Origin: JBAZWE01 sp041658605
Lineage (GTDB): Bacteria; Actinomycetota; Thermoleophilia; BMS3ABIN01
NCBI GenBank assembly: GCA_041658605.1
Contig: JBAZZU010000047.1
Coordinates: 1 to 9,928, forward strand
Direction of reading: 5' to 3'
Length of the DNA stretch: 9,928 nt
The notes beneath the pieces are model-generated. The model did not search any database and was not told where the DNA came from. It saw only the letters and a list, made by a program, of their open reading frames with translations. Shown here one piece after another: positions 1 to 6,547 of this stretch. Position numbers and translations under genes: made by a program. The stretch's first letter is position 1; each line of letters starts with the position of its first letter.

Positions 1-2
1 GC

Positions 3-563
3 GACAGCAGAAAAATAGTCGAACTGGTCACCGAGAAGCAGGAGGAATATCGTGCGCGGCGCGGCGATGGTTTCGTCTACGCCGCGGACGAGTTCTATTT
101 CAGGGCCGGCCAGCCGCTGCCACCAGTCGCCGATTACGACGATTTTCCTCAGTACGAGAATGGTATTGGCATCGCGGCCGCTTTTCGGGAGGATGCGCAG
201 GAGCTGATCGCGCACCAGGCCGGCGAAACCGCTTCGGACGCCCGGATCTTCCTGCTTTCAGGAAATCTGGCCGCCGGGATGATGAAGGAAGTCTGTTCGG
301 ATCTCTCACGCCTGATGGACCGAAAAGTCGAACCGCTCGCCTGTGAAAACCGCCTGTTCGGGCCCCATGTCACGGTCACTGGTCTTCTTGGCGGCAACGA
401 CGTCATCGTGGCCGCCCGTGCCGCGGGCCTTACTCGCGGTGACCTGCTTGTCATGCCTTCTTTTTGCCTTGACGGCGGCGCCGAGCCACGCTTTCTTGAC
501 GGTATCACCCTGATGGAGCTGGACGAGATACTCGATTGCGGCATCACGGCCTGTCCCCGTTAG
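3..563 (+). CDS. DUF512 family radical SAM protein, C-terminal part (5' truncated)
   Basis: The reading frame is open from the window edge (first full codon at position 3) to a TAG at 561-563, giving 186 residues of a C-terminus; the start lies upstream. I recognise the DUF512 domain by FVYAADEFYFRAGQPLPP near the N-terminal end of the visible part, then FPQYENGIG, then CENRLFGPHVTVTGLLGG and, near the end, FLDGITLMELDEIL. Full-length members of this family normally carry an N-terminal PDZ-like segment and a radical SAM core with a CxxxCxxC iron-sulphur site; none of that is visible here, so the radical SAM label rests on family knowledge. The biochemical role of the family is not known to me. 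It sits 90 bases upstream of der, an association common in Gram-positive-type genomes. High confidence in the family, none in a specific function. Confidence 0.88.
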   Translation, partial: DSRKIVELVTEKQEEYRARRGDGFVYAADEFYFRAGQPLPPVADYDDFPQYENGIGIAAAFREDAQELIAHQAGETASDARIFLLSGNLAAGMMKEVCSDLSRLMDRKVEPLACENRLFGPHVTVTGLLGGNDVIVAARAAGLTRGDLLVMPSFCLDGGAEPRFLDGITLMELDEILDCGITACPR

Positions 564-578
564 AAACGCGGGCTTTAC
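553..578 (+). terminator. weak stem-loop at the DUF512 gene end
   Basis: An imperfect stem overlaps the stop codon. CGTT (558-561) pairs with AACG (565-568) around an AGA loop, then a C/C mismatch, then an outer stem of 553-556 with 570-573 that includes one T-G pair. Only three T follow before an A. It may be a weak terminator or attenuator ahead of der, but the T-tract is poor and it could be chance. Confidence 0.22.
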
Positions 579-618
579 AAAAAATTCATCGACATCGCAC
601 TGATTTTGCCACTCCCGG

Positions 619-624
619 CATAAT
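619..624 (+). promoter_or_regulatory. possible -10 box upstream of der
   Basis: CATAAT matches five of six positions of the TATAAT consensus and lies 30 bases before the der start codon, which would give a leader of roughly 20-25 bases. I find no convincing -35 hexamer at 16-18 bases spacing. The 90-base gap and the lack of a clear ribosome binding site before der are compatible with a short-leader transcript, but this is weak evidence. Confidence 0.25.
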
Positions 625-653
625 TCCACGCCAACAGTGGTAAACTTCCAACC

Positions 654-1964
654 ATGACCGTGCTCCCGAAAGTCGCCATAGTAGGTTATCCCAACGTGGG
701 AAAATCGACGCTGCTCAACCGCCTTACCGGCAGCCGTGAGGCTGTCGTGCACAAACAGGCCGGCGTCACCCGCGACCGCAAGGAGCTCCTGGTCGAATGG
801 ACCGGCCGCGCCTTCACGGTCATAGACACCGGCGGCGTCGATATGGCCGACCGGCGCGAGATGGCCCGCCAGATCCGCGCCCAGGTGGAAGCGGCGCTCG
901 GCGATGCGGAGCTCGTACTGCTGGTGGTCGATGGAACGACCGGCATCGGCCCGGGCGACGAGGATCTGGCGCAGATAGTCCGCAAGAGCAAACGTCCGGC
1001 GTTTCTGGTGGCAAACAAGATCGACGATTTCAACCGCGTCGACCTGATCCATGAATTCCACGCCCTCGGCATGGGCGAGCCCGTGCCGGTCAGCGCCCTG
1101 CACGGCACCGGCAGCGGTGACCTGCTCGACATGATCGTAACCCAGCTGGAAGAATCCGGCGTCCTGCTCGAATCAGAGCCGCGGGAGGAGATCGGCGTCG
1201 CCATAGTCGGGCGCCCCAACGCCGGCAAGTCATCGATGGTCAACCGGCTGCTCGGTCAGCAGCGCGTCATCGTCTCCGCCGAACCCGGCACCACCCGCGA
1301 CAGCATCGACACCGTTTTCGAGGCTGGCGGCGCCACCTACCGGCTTATCGATACGGCCGGACTCAGGCGGCCGGGAAAGCTCACGGAGGATGTCGAGTAC
1401 TACAGCCGTGTGCGCGCACTCGCGTCGATGGAAAAGGCGCAGGTCGTCCTCGTGGTGGTCGACTGCACCCTGGGGCTTACGGATTACGACCTCACCATCA
1501 TCGACGAGGCCATGAAGCGGAAATGCGCCACGGCGCTGCTGCTGAACAAGTGGGACGATTCACAGATTAATCTTGACGACCTCAAATACAAGCTGGCTCG
1601 CAAGACGACGATCAAGCCGCCGTTCCTCGCCACCTCGGCGCTGACCGGCCGCGGTGTGAAAGATATACTGCCGCTGATCAGGCATCTGCATGAGCTCTAT
1701 ATCTCTCACATATCAACGCGTGATCTGAACAATTTTCTGCAGGAGATAAAGACGCTGCATTCGCCGCCTATCGTACGCGGCCGCCAGCTGAAGATGTACT
1801 ACATAAGCCAGCCGGGTGTATCGCCGCCGAGGATCGTCATCCAGGCAAACAACAAGGGGCTGGTTACAAGGCCCTACGCGACATACCTGGAGAACGAGAT
1901 GCGCGAGCGTTTCGGCTATCACGGCTGTCCGCTGATAATCGAGTTCAAGGGCAAGAAGAGCTGA
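654..1964 (+). CDS. der: Ribosome biogenesis GTPase Der (EngA)
   Basis: Der is a tandem-GTPase that acts late in assembly of the 50S ribosomal subunit. The 436 residues fit the family length. G domain 1 has the P-loop GYPNVGKST (11-19), switch region GVTRDR (37-42), DTGG (58-61) and NKID (121-124). G domain 2 has GRPNAGKSS (186-194), GTTRD, DTAG (233-236) and NKWD (298-301). The last ~80 residues form the KH-like domain (KMYYISQPG, YLENEMRERF, CPLIIEF). The residue before GVTRDR is Ala, where the family usually has Pro, and the nearby acidic residue is replaced (VVHKQAG); the switch Thr is kept. An in-frame stop at 621-623 leaves ATG 654 as the first usable start; no good Shine-Dalgarno precedes it. 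plsY begins 3 bases after the stop, so the two are surely co-transcribed. Confidence 0.98.
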   Translation: MTVLPKVAIVGYPNVGKSTLLNRLTGSREAVVHKQAGVTRDRKELLVEWTGRAFTVIDTGGVDMADRREMARQIRAQVEAALGDAELVLLVVDGTTGIGPGDEDLAQIVRKSKRPAFLVANKIDDFNRVDLIHEFHALGMGEPVPVSALHGTGSGDLLDMIVTQLEESGVLLESEPREEIGVAIVGRPNAGKSSMVNRLLGQQRVIVSAEPGTTRDSIDTVFEAGGATYRLIDTAGLRRPGKLTEDVEYYSRVRALASMEKAQVVLVVVDCTLGLTDYDLTIIDEAMKRKCATALLLNKWDDSQINLDDLKYKLARKTTIKPPFLATSALTGRGVKDILPLIRHLHELYISHISTRDLNNFLQEIKTLHSPPIVRGRQLKMYYISQPGVSPPRIVIQANNKGLVTRPYATYLENEMRERFGYHGCPLIIEFKGKKS

Positions 1965-1967
1965 GCC

Positions 1968-2585
1968 ATGAATATCGCGGCCGCGACAGCGCTGATAATC
2001 GGTGCGTACCTGCTCGGCTCGATCCCCTTCGCGATTGTGATTGGCAGGGGGATCTACCACACGGATGTCCGCCGGCATGGAAGCGGCAACATCGGCACGA
2101 CCAACGTATTCCGTGTTCTGGGCGTCAAGGCCGGCATCCTGGTCTTCGCCGGTGATTTCCTCAAGGGCTTCATCCCTACATATCTGGCGACGCTTTTCAG
2201 CTACCCCGGACATGCGGCGCTGGTCTCGGTCATCGTCGCCGGGGCTGCCATCGTCGGTCATACCTGGTCGATATTTCTGCGCGGCAAGGGAGGTAAGGGG
2301 GTCGCTACCGGCGGCGGCGCCATCGTCGCGCTGATGCCACTCCTTTTCCTGGTCGGCTTCGCCATGTTCTGGCTGATGCTGCTACTGGGCCGTTTTGTGT
2401 CTTTTGCCTCGCTCTGTTCGGCGCTCACGCTGAGTGTTATGGTAGTTGCCACCGGGCAGCCGACGCCCTATACGGTCTTCACCCTGTTTGGCACGGCCGT
2501 GATATTCTACGCGCACAGGTCCAATATCAGGCGTTTGATCAGGGGCCGGGAGAACGCTGTAAGGTTTCCATGGGATCGCAGGTAG
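1968..2585 (+). CDS. plsY: Acyl-phosphate:glycerol-3-phosphate acyltransferase PlsY
   Basis: PlsY is the integral membrane enzyme that transfers an acyl group from acyl-phosphate to glycerol-3-phosphate, making lysophosphatidic acid, the first committed step of phospholipid synthesis in most bacteria lacking or bypassing PlsB. At 205 residues it has normal length. The family motifs are present: GSIPFA (17-22) in the first membrane helix, GSGNIGTTN (38-46), DFLKG (63-67), HTWSIFLRGKGGKGVAT (98-114) containing the glycine-rich substrate loop, and the C-terminal HRSNIRRLIRGRE. Hydrophobic stretches at about 1-25, 84-100, 118-140 and 145-180 fit a multi-pass protein. The ATG is 3 bases beyond the der stop, with a purine-rich AAGAAGAG inside the der end as a likely ribosome binding site. 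Its substrate is made by the product of gpsA, the next gene. Confidence 0.97.
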   Translation: MNIAAATALIIGAYLLGSIPFAIVIGRGIYHTDVRRHGSGNIGTTNVFRVLGVKAGILVFAGDFLKGFIPTYLATLFSYPGHAALVSVIVAGAAIVGHTWSIFLRGKGGKGVATGGGAIVALMPLLFLVGFAMFWLMLLLGRFVSFASLCSALTLSVMVVATGQPTPYTVFTLFGTAVIFYAHRSNIRRLIRGRENAVRFPWDRR

Positions 2586-2590
2586 CCCGG

Positions 2591-2609
2591 GGCAGGTGAT
2601 ACCTGTTTT
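2591..2609 (+). terminator. small hairpin plus T-run after plsY
   Basis: CAGGT (2593-2597) pairs with ACCTG (2601-2605) around a GAT loop, and two G-T pairs can extend the stem outward to 2591-2607. Four T (2606-2609) follow the core stem. The stem is short and AT-moderate, so any termination would be partial; it may act as an attenuator between plsY and gpsA. Confidence 0.25.
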
Positions 2610-2652
2610 CTAGACTTTGGTACGAATCCAGGCCTGTACATTTTCGCAAGGT

Positions 2653-2682
2653 TTGAGAAAAGCGGGGCTTGAATTGAAGAAT
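2653..2682 (+). promoter_or_regulatory. candidate sigma-70 type promoter for gpsA
   Basis: TTGAGA (2653-2658, five of six matches to TTGACA) is followed after 18 bases by AAGAAT (2677-2682, four of six matches to TATAAT), 29 bases before the gpsA start. The rest of the 126-base plsY-gpsA gap contains no gene that I can see. The match is weak and read-through from plsY is equally possible. Confidence 0.25.
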
Positions 2683-2711
2683 TTTCCAGATCCAGACACA
2701 AGGCGCCGCAA

Positions 2712-3707
2712 ATGAAGGCCTCCGTCATCGGCGGCGGCAGCTGGGGGACCGCATTCGCCAGGCTGCTGTCCATAGCCGGAATCGAAGCCGGTATCGTATG
2801 CCGCCGGCAGGATCAGGCGGATGCGATAAACCTGACCCACAGAAACCCCGACTATCTGCGTGAGATCGGGCTGCCGGCTGCGCTTGCCGCGGCCACGTTC
2901 ACCAGCAACAGCCTGGCGGACGCGGACCTCGTCGTCATCGCCATACCCAGCAGGGCCTATCGCGAAGTCCTGCAACTCGTCGTTGGGGAAATCAATCCGG
3001 ACGCCGCTGTTCTAAGCCTTACTAAGGGTCTTGAACCGGGGACGCTCAAGCGATTCTCGCAGGTGCTGGCAGAGGAACTGCCATCGCCAGCGTCGTCACG
3101 CATCGCCGTTCTCTCCGGCCCCAATCACGCCGAAGAGGTAGCCCTCGATATTCCAACCGCGTCGACGATCGCCGCCGACGACCAGGATCTCGCCAGGGAG
3201 CTGCAGACACGTATTTCCACGGAAAACTTCCGCGTTTATGTCAATCCCGATCTCATCGGCGTCGAGCTCTGCGCGGCGACCAAGAACGTCATCGCGCTGG
3301 CTGCGGGCATGAGCGACGGCCTGGGTTTCGGCGACAATACCAAGGCCAGCCTGATCACCCGTGGCCTTGCCGAGATGGCCCGGCTGGGAACCGCCGCCGG
3401 TGCCGATCCCAGGACCTACTCTGGTCTGGCGGGCATGGGAGACCTCATCGCCACCTGCACCAGCAAACACAGCCGCAACCGCCTGGCGGGAGAGCTTATC
3501 GCGTCCGGCAAGTCACCGGCGCAGGCTGAAGCGGAAATGGGCATGGTCGCGGAAGGCCTGACCAGCGCCCGCTCCGTTCTCGAGCTTGCCAGCGTCCACG
3601 GTGTCGAGATGCCGATTACCGAGCAGGTCTGTGAGGTAGTCTACGAAGGCAAGGATGTCCGGGTCGCCGTCTCGGAGCTGATGAAGCGCTCCCCCAGGTC
3701 GGAATAA
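2712..3707 (+). CDS. gpsA: NAD(P)-dependent glycerol-3-phosphate dehydrogenase GpsA
   Basis: GpsA is the cytosolic enzyme that reduces dihydroxyacetone phosphate to sn-glycerol-3-phosphate, the backbone for phospholipids. The 331 residues match the family. The N-terminal Rossmann fold starts immediately with VIGGGSWGTA (GGGSWG at 7-12). SGPNHAEEV begins at 135, and the substrate-binding region has AATKNVIALAAG with the catalytic-type lysine K191, followed by NTKASLITRGLAEM. The C-terminal helical domain ends with PITEQVCEVVYEG. An in-frame stop at 2670-2672 and no earlier ATG, GTG or TTG in frame make ATG 2712 the start; AAGG eight bases upstream is a modest Shine-Dalgarno. Its product feeds PlsY, encoded just upstream, so the pairing is metabolic as well as physical. 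polA follows after 35 bases with no terminator visible. Confidence 0.97.
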   Translation: MKASVIGGGSWGTAFARLLSIAGIEAGIVCRRQDQADAINLTHRNPDYLREIGLPAALAAATFTSNSLADADLVVIAIPSRAYREVLQLVVGEINPDAAVLSLTKGLEPGTLKRFSQVLAEELPSPASSRIAVLSGPNHAEEVALDIPTASTIAADDQDLARELQTRISTENFRVYVNPDLIGVELCAATKNVIALAAGMSDGLGFGDNTKASLITRGLAEMARLGTAAGADPRTYSGLAGMGDLIATCTSKHSRNRLAGELIASGKSPAQAEAEMGMVAEGLTSARSVLELASVHGVEMPITEQVCEVVYEGKDVRVAVSELMKRSPRSE

Positions 3708-3742
3708 GGGGACACCATATACCTGCCAGAAACGAGAAGCAC

Positions 3743-6361
3743 ATGAGCGACGAAAAATCCGGCGCGTGGGCTCCCGACATCACCAACGCCCTCTTTCTCA
3801 TCGACGGCAACAGCCTCGCCTACCGCGCCTTCTACGCCCTGCCGGAGACGATCGCCACGGCTGATGGCTTTCCCACAAACGCTCTCTACGGATTCTCCAC
3901 GATGCTCGTCAAGATCATCACGGATTACAAACCGGCCGGAGTCGTGGTCGCCTGGGATACGGGTAAAAAAGTCTTTCGCCACGAAAAATTCGAGGAGTAC
4001 AAGGCGGGGCGCAAACCGATGCCCGACAACCTCTCACTCCAGTTCGAGCACTTTGAGGAAATCGTCTCATCCTTCGGGTTCGAGAACCTGAAGAAGGAAG
4101 GTTACGAGGCCGACGACGTCCTTGCCACCCTCGCCCGCGAAGCGAGGGAGAACAGGCAGAAGACCGTGATAGTGACCGCGGACCGCGACGCGCTGCAGCT
4201 CGTCGGCGACCAGATTTATGTGATGACTAACACGAAGGGCGTTTCCGAAGTCAGGATCTACGACAGCGGGGCAGTCGAAGACCGTTACGGCATCCCTCCG
4301 GAAAAAGTGCCCGACTTCATCGGCCTGAAGGGTGACACTTCCGACAACATCCCCGGTATCCCCGGAGTGGGGGACAAGACCGCCGCGCTGATGCTCGCCG
4401 AACATCAGACGCTCGAAGAGCTGCTGGCCCACACCGCCGACTTCAAGGGCAAGCGCCGCCAGTTGCTGGAGGAATACGCCGATCAGGCGCTGATGTCAAA
4501 AGAGCTGGCCACCATGGACGACGAGGTGCCGGTTGAGATTCTGCCCTTCATGGGCAAGCATGCGGAGCCGGACCGCACGCGCCTGCGTGAAACCATGGAG
4601 CGTTTTGAATTCAACACCCTGCTCAGGCGCCTCGAGGAGCTGGGCCTGGTGGAAGGGACTGTCTCAGACACCAGGGAGATCTTTGCAAGGAATATCGATC
4701 CCGACCGGTTGGCCGATGTGCTTTCCAAAGCCAGGGAGGCAGCACTGGCGTGGGAGGAAAAAGGCGGCGAGGTGATGGTCGCGCTTTATTACGGCGGTGA
4801 CGAGGCCCAGCTGGCAGTGGTGACACGCAGCCGGCTGGCCGAAATACTGTCCAGCCAGTCCGAGCCAGTACGAAAAAAGAACATCCTCCTGATCTGTCAT
4901 GACTACAAGAAGTTCCTAAAGCTGGTTCCCAATGACCTGGACTGCAGCCATGATACCGAAGTCGCCGCATACCTGCTGAAGCCCACTGCCCGCACCTATA
5001 GCCTCGATCAGCTGGCGTCGGTCGCCGGCATCCGCGTGGACCTGGAAGCCGATAGTTCCGACGGACGCACTCTGGCGACCATGGCTGTCCAGGCATTTCT
5101 GCTTGCGCAACAGCAGGAAGAAGCGCTTGGCAGAAAGGGTCTTGCGGGACTGTTCCATGACTGGGAGATGCCACTCGTCAGGATCTTCGCTGAGATGGAG
5201 CGTGTGGGCATCAGGCTCGACCTGGCCCGGCTGGGCGAGATATCCGCGAAGGCCAGCGACCAGCTGGAACAGCTCGAGGACGAGATCCACAAGCTTGCCG
5301 GCGAGAGCTTCAACATCGATTCGCCCCAGCAGCTATCCATAATCCTCTTCCAGAAACTGGACCTGCCGGCGGGGAAAAAGACCAAAACCGGCTTCTCGAC
5401 CGATGCGTCTGTACTCAAAGGCCTGCGCGGGTCGCACGCGATCATCCCCAAAATCGAGACCTACCGCGAGCTGGCCAAGCTGTCAAACACATACCTGCTG
5501 GCGCTGCCGCGTATCGCCGACCCGGAAACCTGGCGCATCCATACGACTTTCAACCAGACGGTCACCGCCACGGGCCGCATCTCATCCAGCAATCCGAACC
5601 TGCAGAACATCCCCATCCGCACGCCGCTGGGTGAAAAAATCCGCGACTGTTTTGTCGCCGAAGAGGGCCACATGCTCGTGGTCGCCGACTACTCACAGGT
5701 AGAGCTGCGCATCATGGCGCACCTCTCCGGGGAGCCCAAGCTGCGCCTTGCTTTCGCCTCGGGTGAGGACGTTCACCGCGACACGGCCGCCGAGGTCTTC
5801 AACCTCAAGGCCGGGGAAGTCACCAGCATACAGCGCAACCGCGCCAAGGCGGTAAACTTCGGCATCATGTACGGCATCAGTGGTTTCGGGCTGGCGGAAC
5901 AGCTGGACATATCAAGGGAAGAAGCCGCCGGCTATATCGAAACCTACATGGCGCGTTATCCGAAGGTCGCGGCTTTCCGCGCGAGCACGATCGAGCAGGC
6001 CCGCGAAGATGGCTTCGTGACGACCGTCCTCGGCCGCCGCCGCGCCATCCCCGAACTGCGCTCATCCGACGACCGCATCCGCAAGCTTGGAGAGCGCCTC
6101 GCCGTCAATACCGTCATCCAGGGCAGCGCCGCCGATATAATAAAAATCGCCATGGTCAACTCGCATCGTGCGCTGAAAAAGGAAAGGCTAGACGCATATC
6201 TCGTCCTGCAGGTCCATGATGAACTGGTCTTCGAAGCGTCCGAGGCGGAAGCGCCCGCCGTCGCCGAGCTCGCCCGCCGCGAGATGGTTGGCGCATGGCA
6301 GCTCGACCAGCCGCTCGAGGTCGATGTGGGCATCGGCGAGACCTGGGTCGAGGCCAAGTAG
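3743..6361 (+). CDS. polA: DNA polymerase I
   Basis: DNA polymerase I fills gaps and removes RNA primers in lagging-strand synthesis and excision repair. The 872 residues split into three parts. The 5' nuclease (1 to ~300) has the metal-binding acidics D21 (FLIDGNS), E122-D125 (EADD), D147/D149 (TADRD) and D198/D201 (GDTSDN), then a helix-hairpin-helix GIPGVGDKTA. The middle (~310-490) occupies the place of the 3'-5' exonuclease but lacks its DxE and later aspartates, so proofreading is probably absent, as in Taq and Bacillus enzymes. The polymerase part has TATGRISSSNPNLQNIP, motif A DYSQVELR with D649, the O-helix R698, K702 and F706 (AKAVNFGIMYG), and motif C VHDE with D826. F706, not Tyr, predicts discrimination against dideoxynucleotides. 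Spacing suggests transcription with gpsA; rpsA downstream has its own promoter candidate. Confidence 0.98.
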   Translation: MSDEKSGAWAPDITNALFLIDGNSLAYRAFYALPETIATADGFPTNALYGFSTMLVKIITDYKPAGVVVAWDTGKKVFRHEKFEEYKAGRKPMPDNLSLQFEHFEEIVSSFGFENLKKEGYEADDVLATLAREARENRQKTVIVTADRDALQLVGDQIYVMTNTKGVSEVRIYDSGAVEDRYGIPPEKVPDFIGLKGDTSDNIPGIPGVGDKTAALMLAEHQTLEELLAHTADFKGKRRQLLEEYADQALMSKELATMDDEVPVEILPFMGKHAEPDRTRLRETMERFEFNTLLRRLEELGLVEGTVSDTREIFARNIDPDRLADVLSKAREAALAWEEKGGEVMVALYYGGDEAQLAVVTRSRLAEILSSQSEPVRKKNILLICHDYKKFLKLVPNDLDCSHDTEVAAYLLKPTARTYSLDQLASVAGIRVDLEADSSDGRTLATMAVQAFLLAQQQEEALGRKGLAGLFHDWEMPLVRIFAEMERVGIRLDLARLGEISAKASDQLEQLEDEIHKLAGESFNIDSPQQLSIILFQKLDLPAGKKTKTGFSTDASVLKGLRGSHAIIPKIETYRELAKLSNTYLLALPRIADPETWRIHTTFNQTVTATGRISSSNPNLQNIPIRTPLGEKIRDCFVAEEGHMLVVADYSQVELRIMAHLSGEPKLRLAFASGEDVHRDTAAEVFNLKAGEVTSIQRNRAKAVNFGIMYGISGFGLAEQLDISREEAAGYIETYMARYPKVAAFRASTIEQAREDGFVTTVLGRRRAIPELRSSDDRIRKLGERLAVNTVIQGSAADIIKIAMVNSHRALKKERLDAYLVLQVHDELVFEASEAEAPAVAELARREMVGAWQLDQPLEVDVGIGETWVEAK

Positions 6362-6376
6362 CATATTCGATTACCC

Positions 6377-6399
6377 GTCCATGATCTGGACAAGGTCCA
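6377..6399 (+). repeat. three-part inverted repeat after polA
   Basis: GTCCA (6377-6381), TGGAC (6387-6391) and GTCCA (6395-6399) stand in a row. The middle arm can pair with either outer arm, giving two mutually exclusive 5-bp hairpins with loops of 5 and 3 bases. It starts 15 bases after the polA stop. No T-tract follows, so it is not an ordinary terminator; it may stabilise the 3' end of the polA message or be chance. Confidence 0.35.
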
Positions 6400-6419
6400 A
6401 ACAGGTATAACCGCAAAAT

Positions 6420-6443
6420 GACGCGTTCTCAAAAAAACGCGTT
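6420..6443 (+). repeat. ACGCGT inverted repeat between polA and rpsA
   Basis: ACGCGTT (6421-6427) pairs with AACGCGT (6436-6442), a 7-bp stem extended by one G-T pair, with an A-rich loop. Since ACGCGT is itself palindromic, the site is also two copies of a 6-base palindrome 16 bases apart. The run TTT after it is too short for a convincing terminator. It ends 30 bases before the rpsA -10 box, so it could be a weak polA terminator or an operator-like site. Confidence 0.4.
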
Positions 6444-6472
6444 TCCAGCTTCCATACCTACTCACCCTTCTG

Positions 6473-6478
6473 TATAAT
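6473..6478 (+). promoter_or_regulatory. -10 box of the rpsA promoter
   Basis: A perfect TATAAT lies 70 bases before the rpsA start codon in an AT-rich patch within an otherwise GC-rich region. Transcription would begin near 6485, leaving a leader of about 60 bases. No good -35 hexamer is seen at 16-18 bases; TTCCAT at 6450-6455 is a poor match. The preceding TG touches the hexamer directly, so it is not a standard extended -10. Confidence 0.55.
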
Positions 6479-6484
6479 GATTTC

Positions 6485-6547
6485 TGGCACGCAAAGCGCT
6501 TGTCGCTGCGCGCGCTAAATTTGTTTAGAAAGGAATCAAAAAACTAA
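6485..6547 (+). promoter_or_regulatory. structured 5' leader of rpsA with ribosome binding site
   Basis: The predicted leader contains AGCGC (6495-6499), which can pair with GCGCT (6512-6516); its first four bases can instead pair with CGCT (6504-6507), giving competing hairpins. An unpaired A/T-rich stretch follows, then the ribosome binding site AGAAAGGA (6527-6534), 13 bases from the ATG. In E. coli, S1 represses its own message through a structured leader; a comparable control here is only an inference from position and shape. Confidence 0.4.

Noticed and set aside
306..1103. Long open frame on the - strand (265 codons) across the DUF512 end and der
   Set aside because: It lies antisense to two clear genes, has no recognisable motif, and is expected from GC-rich codon bias.
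1713..2261. - strand open frame (182 codons) across the der-plsY junction
   Set aside because: No motif, spans two well-supported genes, no ribosome binding site that stands out.
4623..5174. Long - strand open frame (183 codons) inside polA
   Set aside because: Pro/Arg/Cys-rich composition typical of a shadow frame; the opposite strand carries a continuous polA protein.
6406..6411. TATAAC as a second -10 box upstream of rpsA
   Set aside because: No -35 at proper spacing, and the perfect TATAAT at 6473 is a better candidate.
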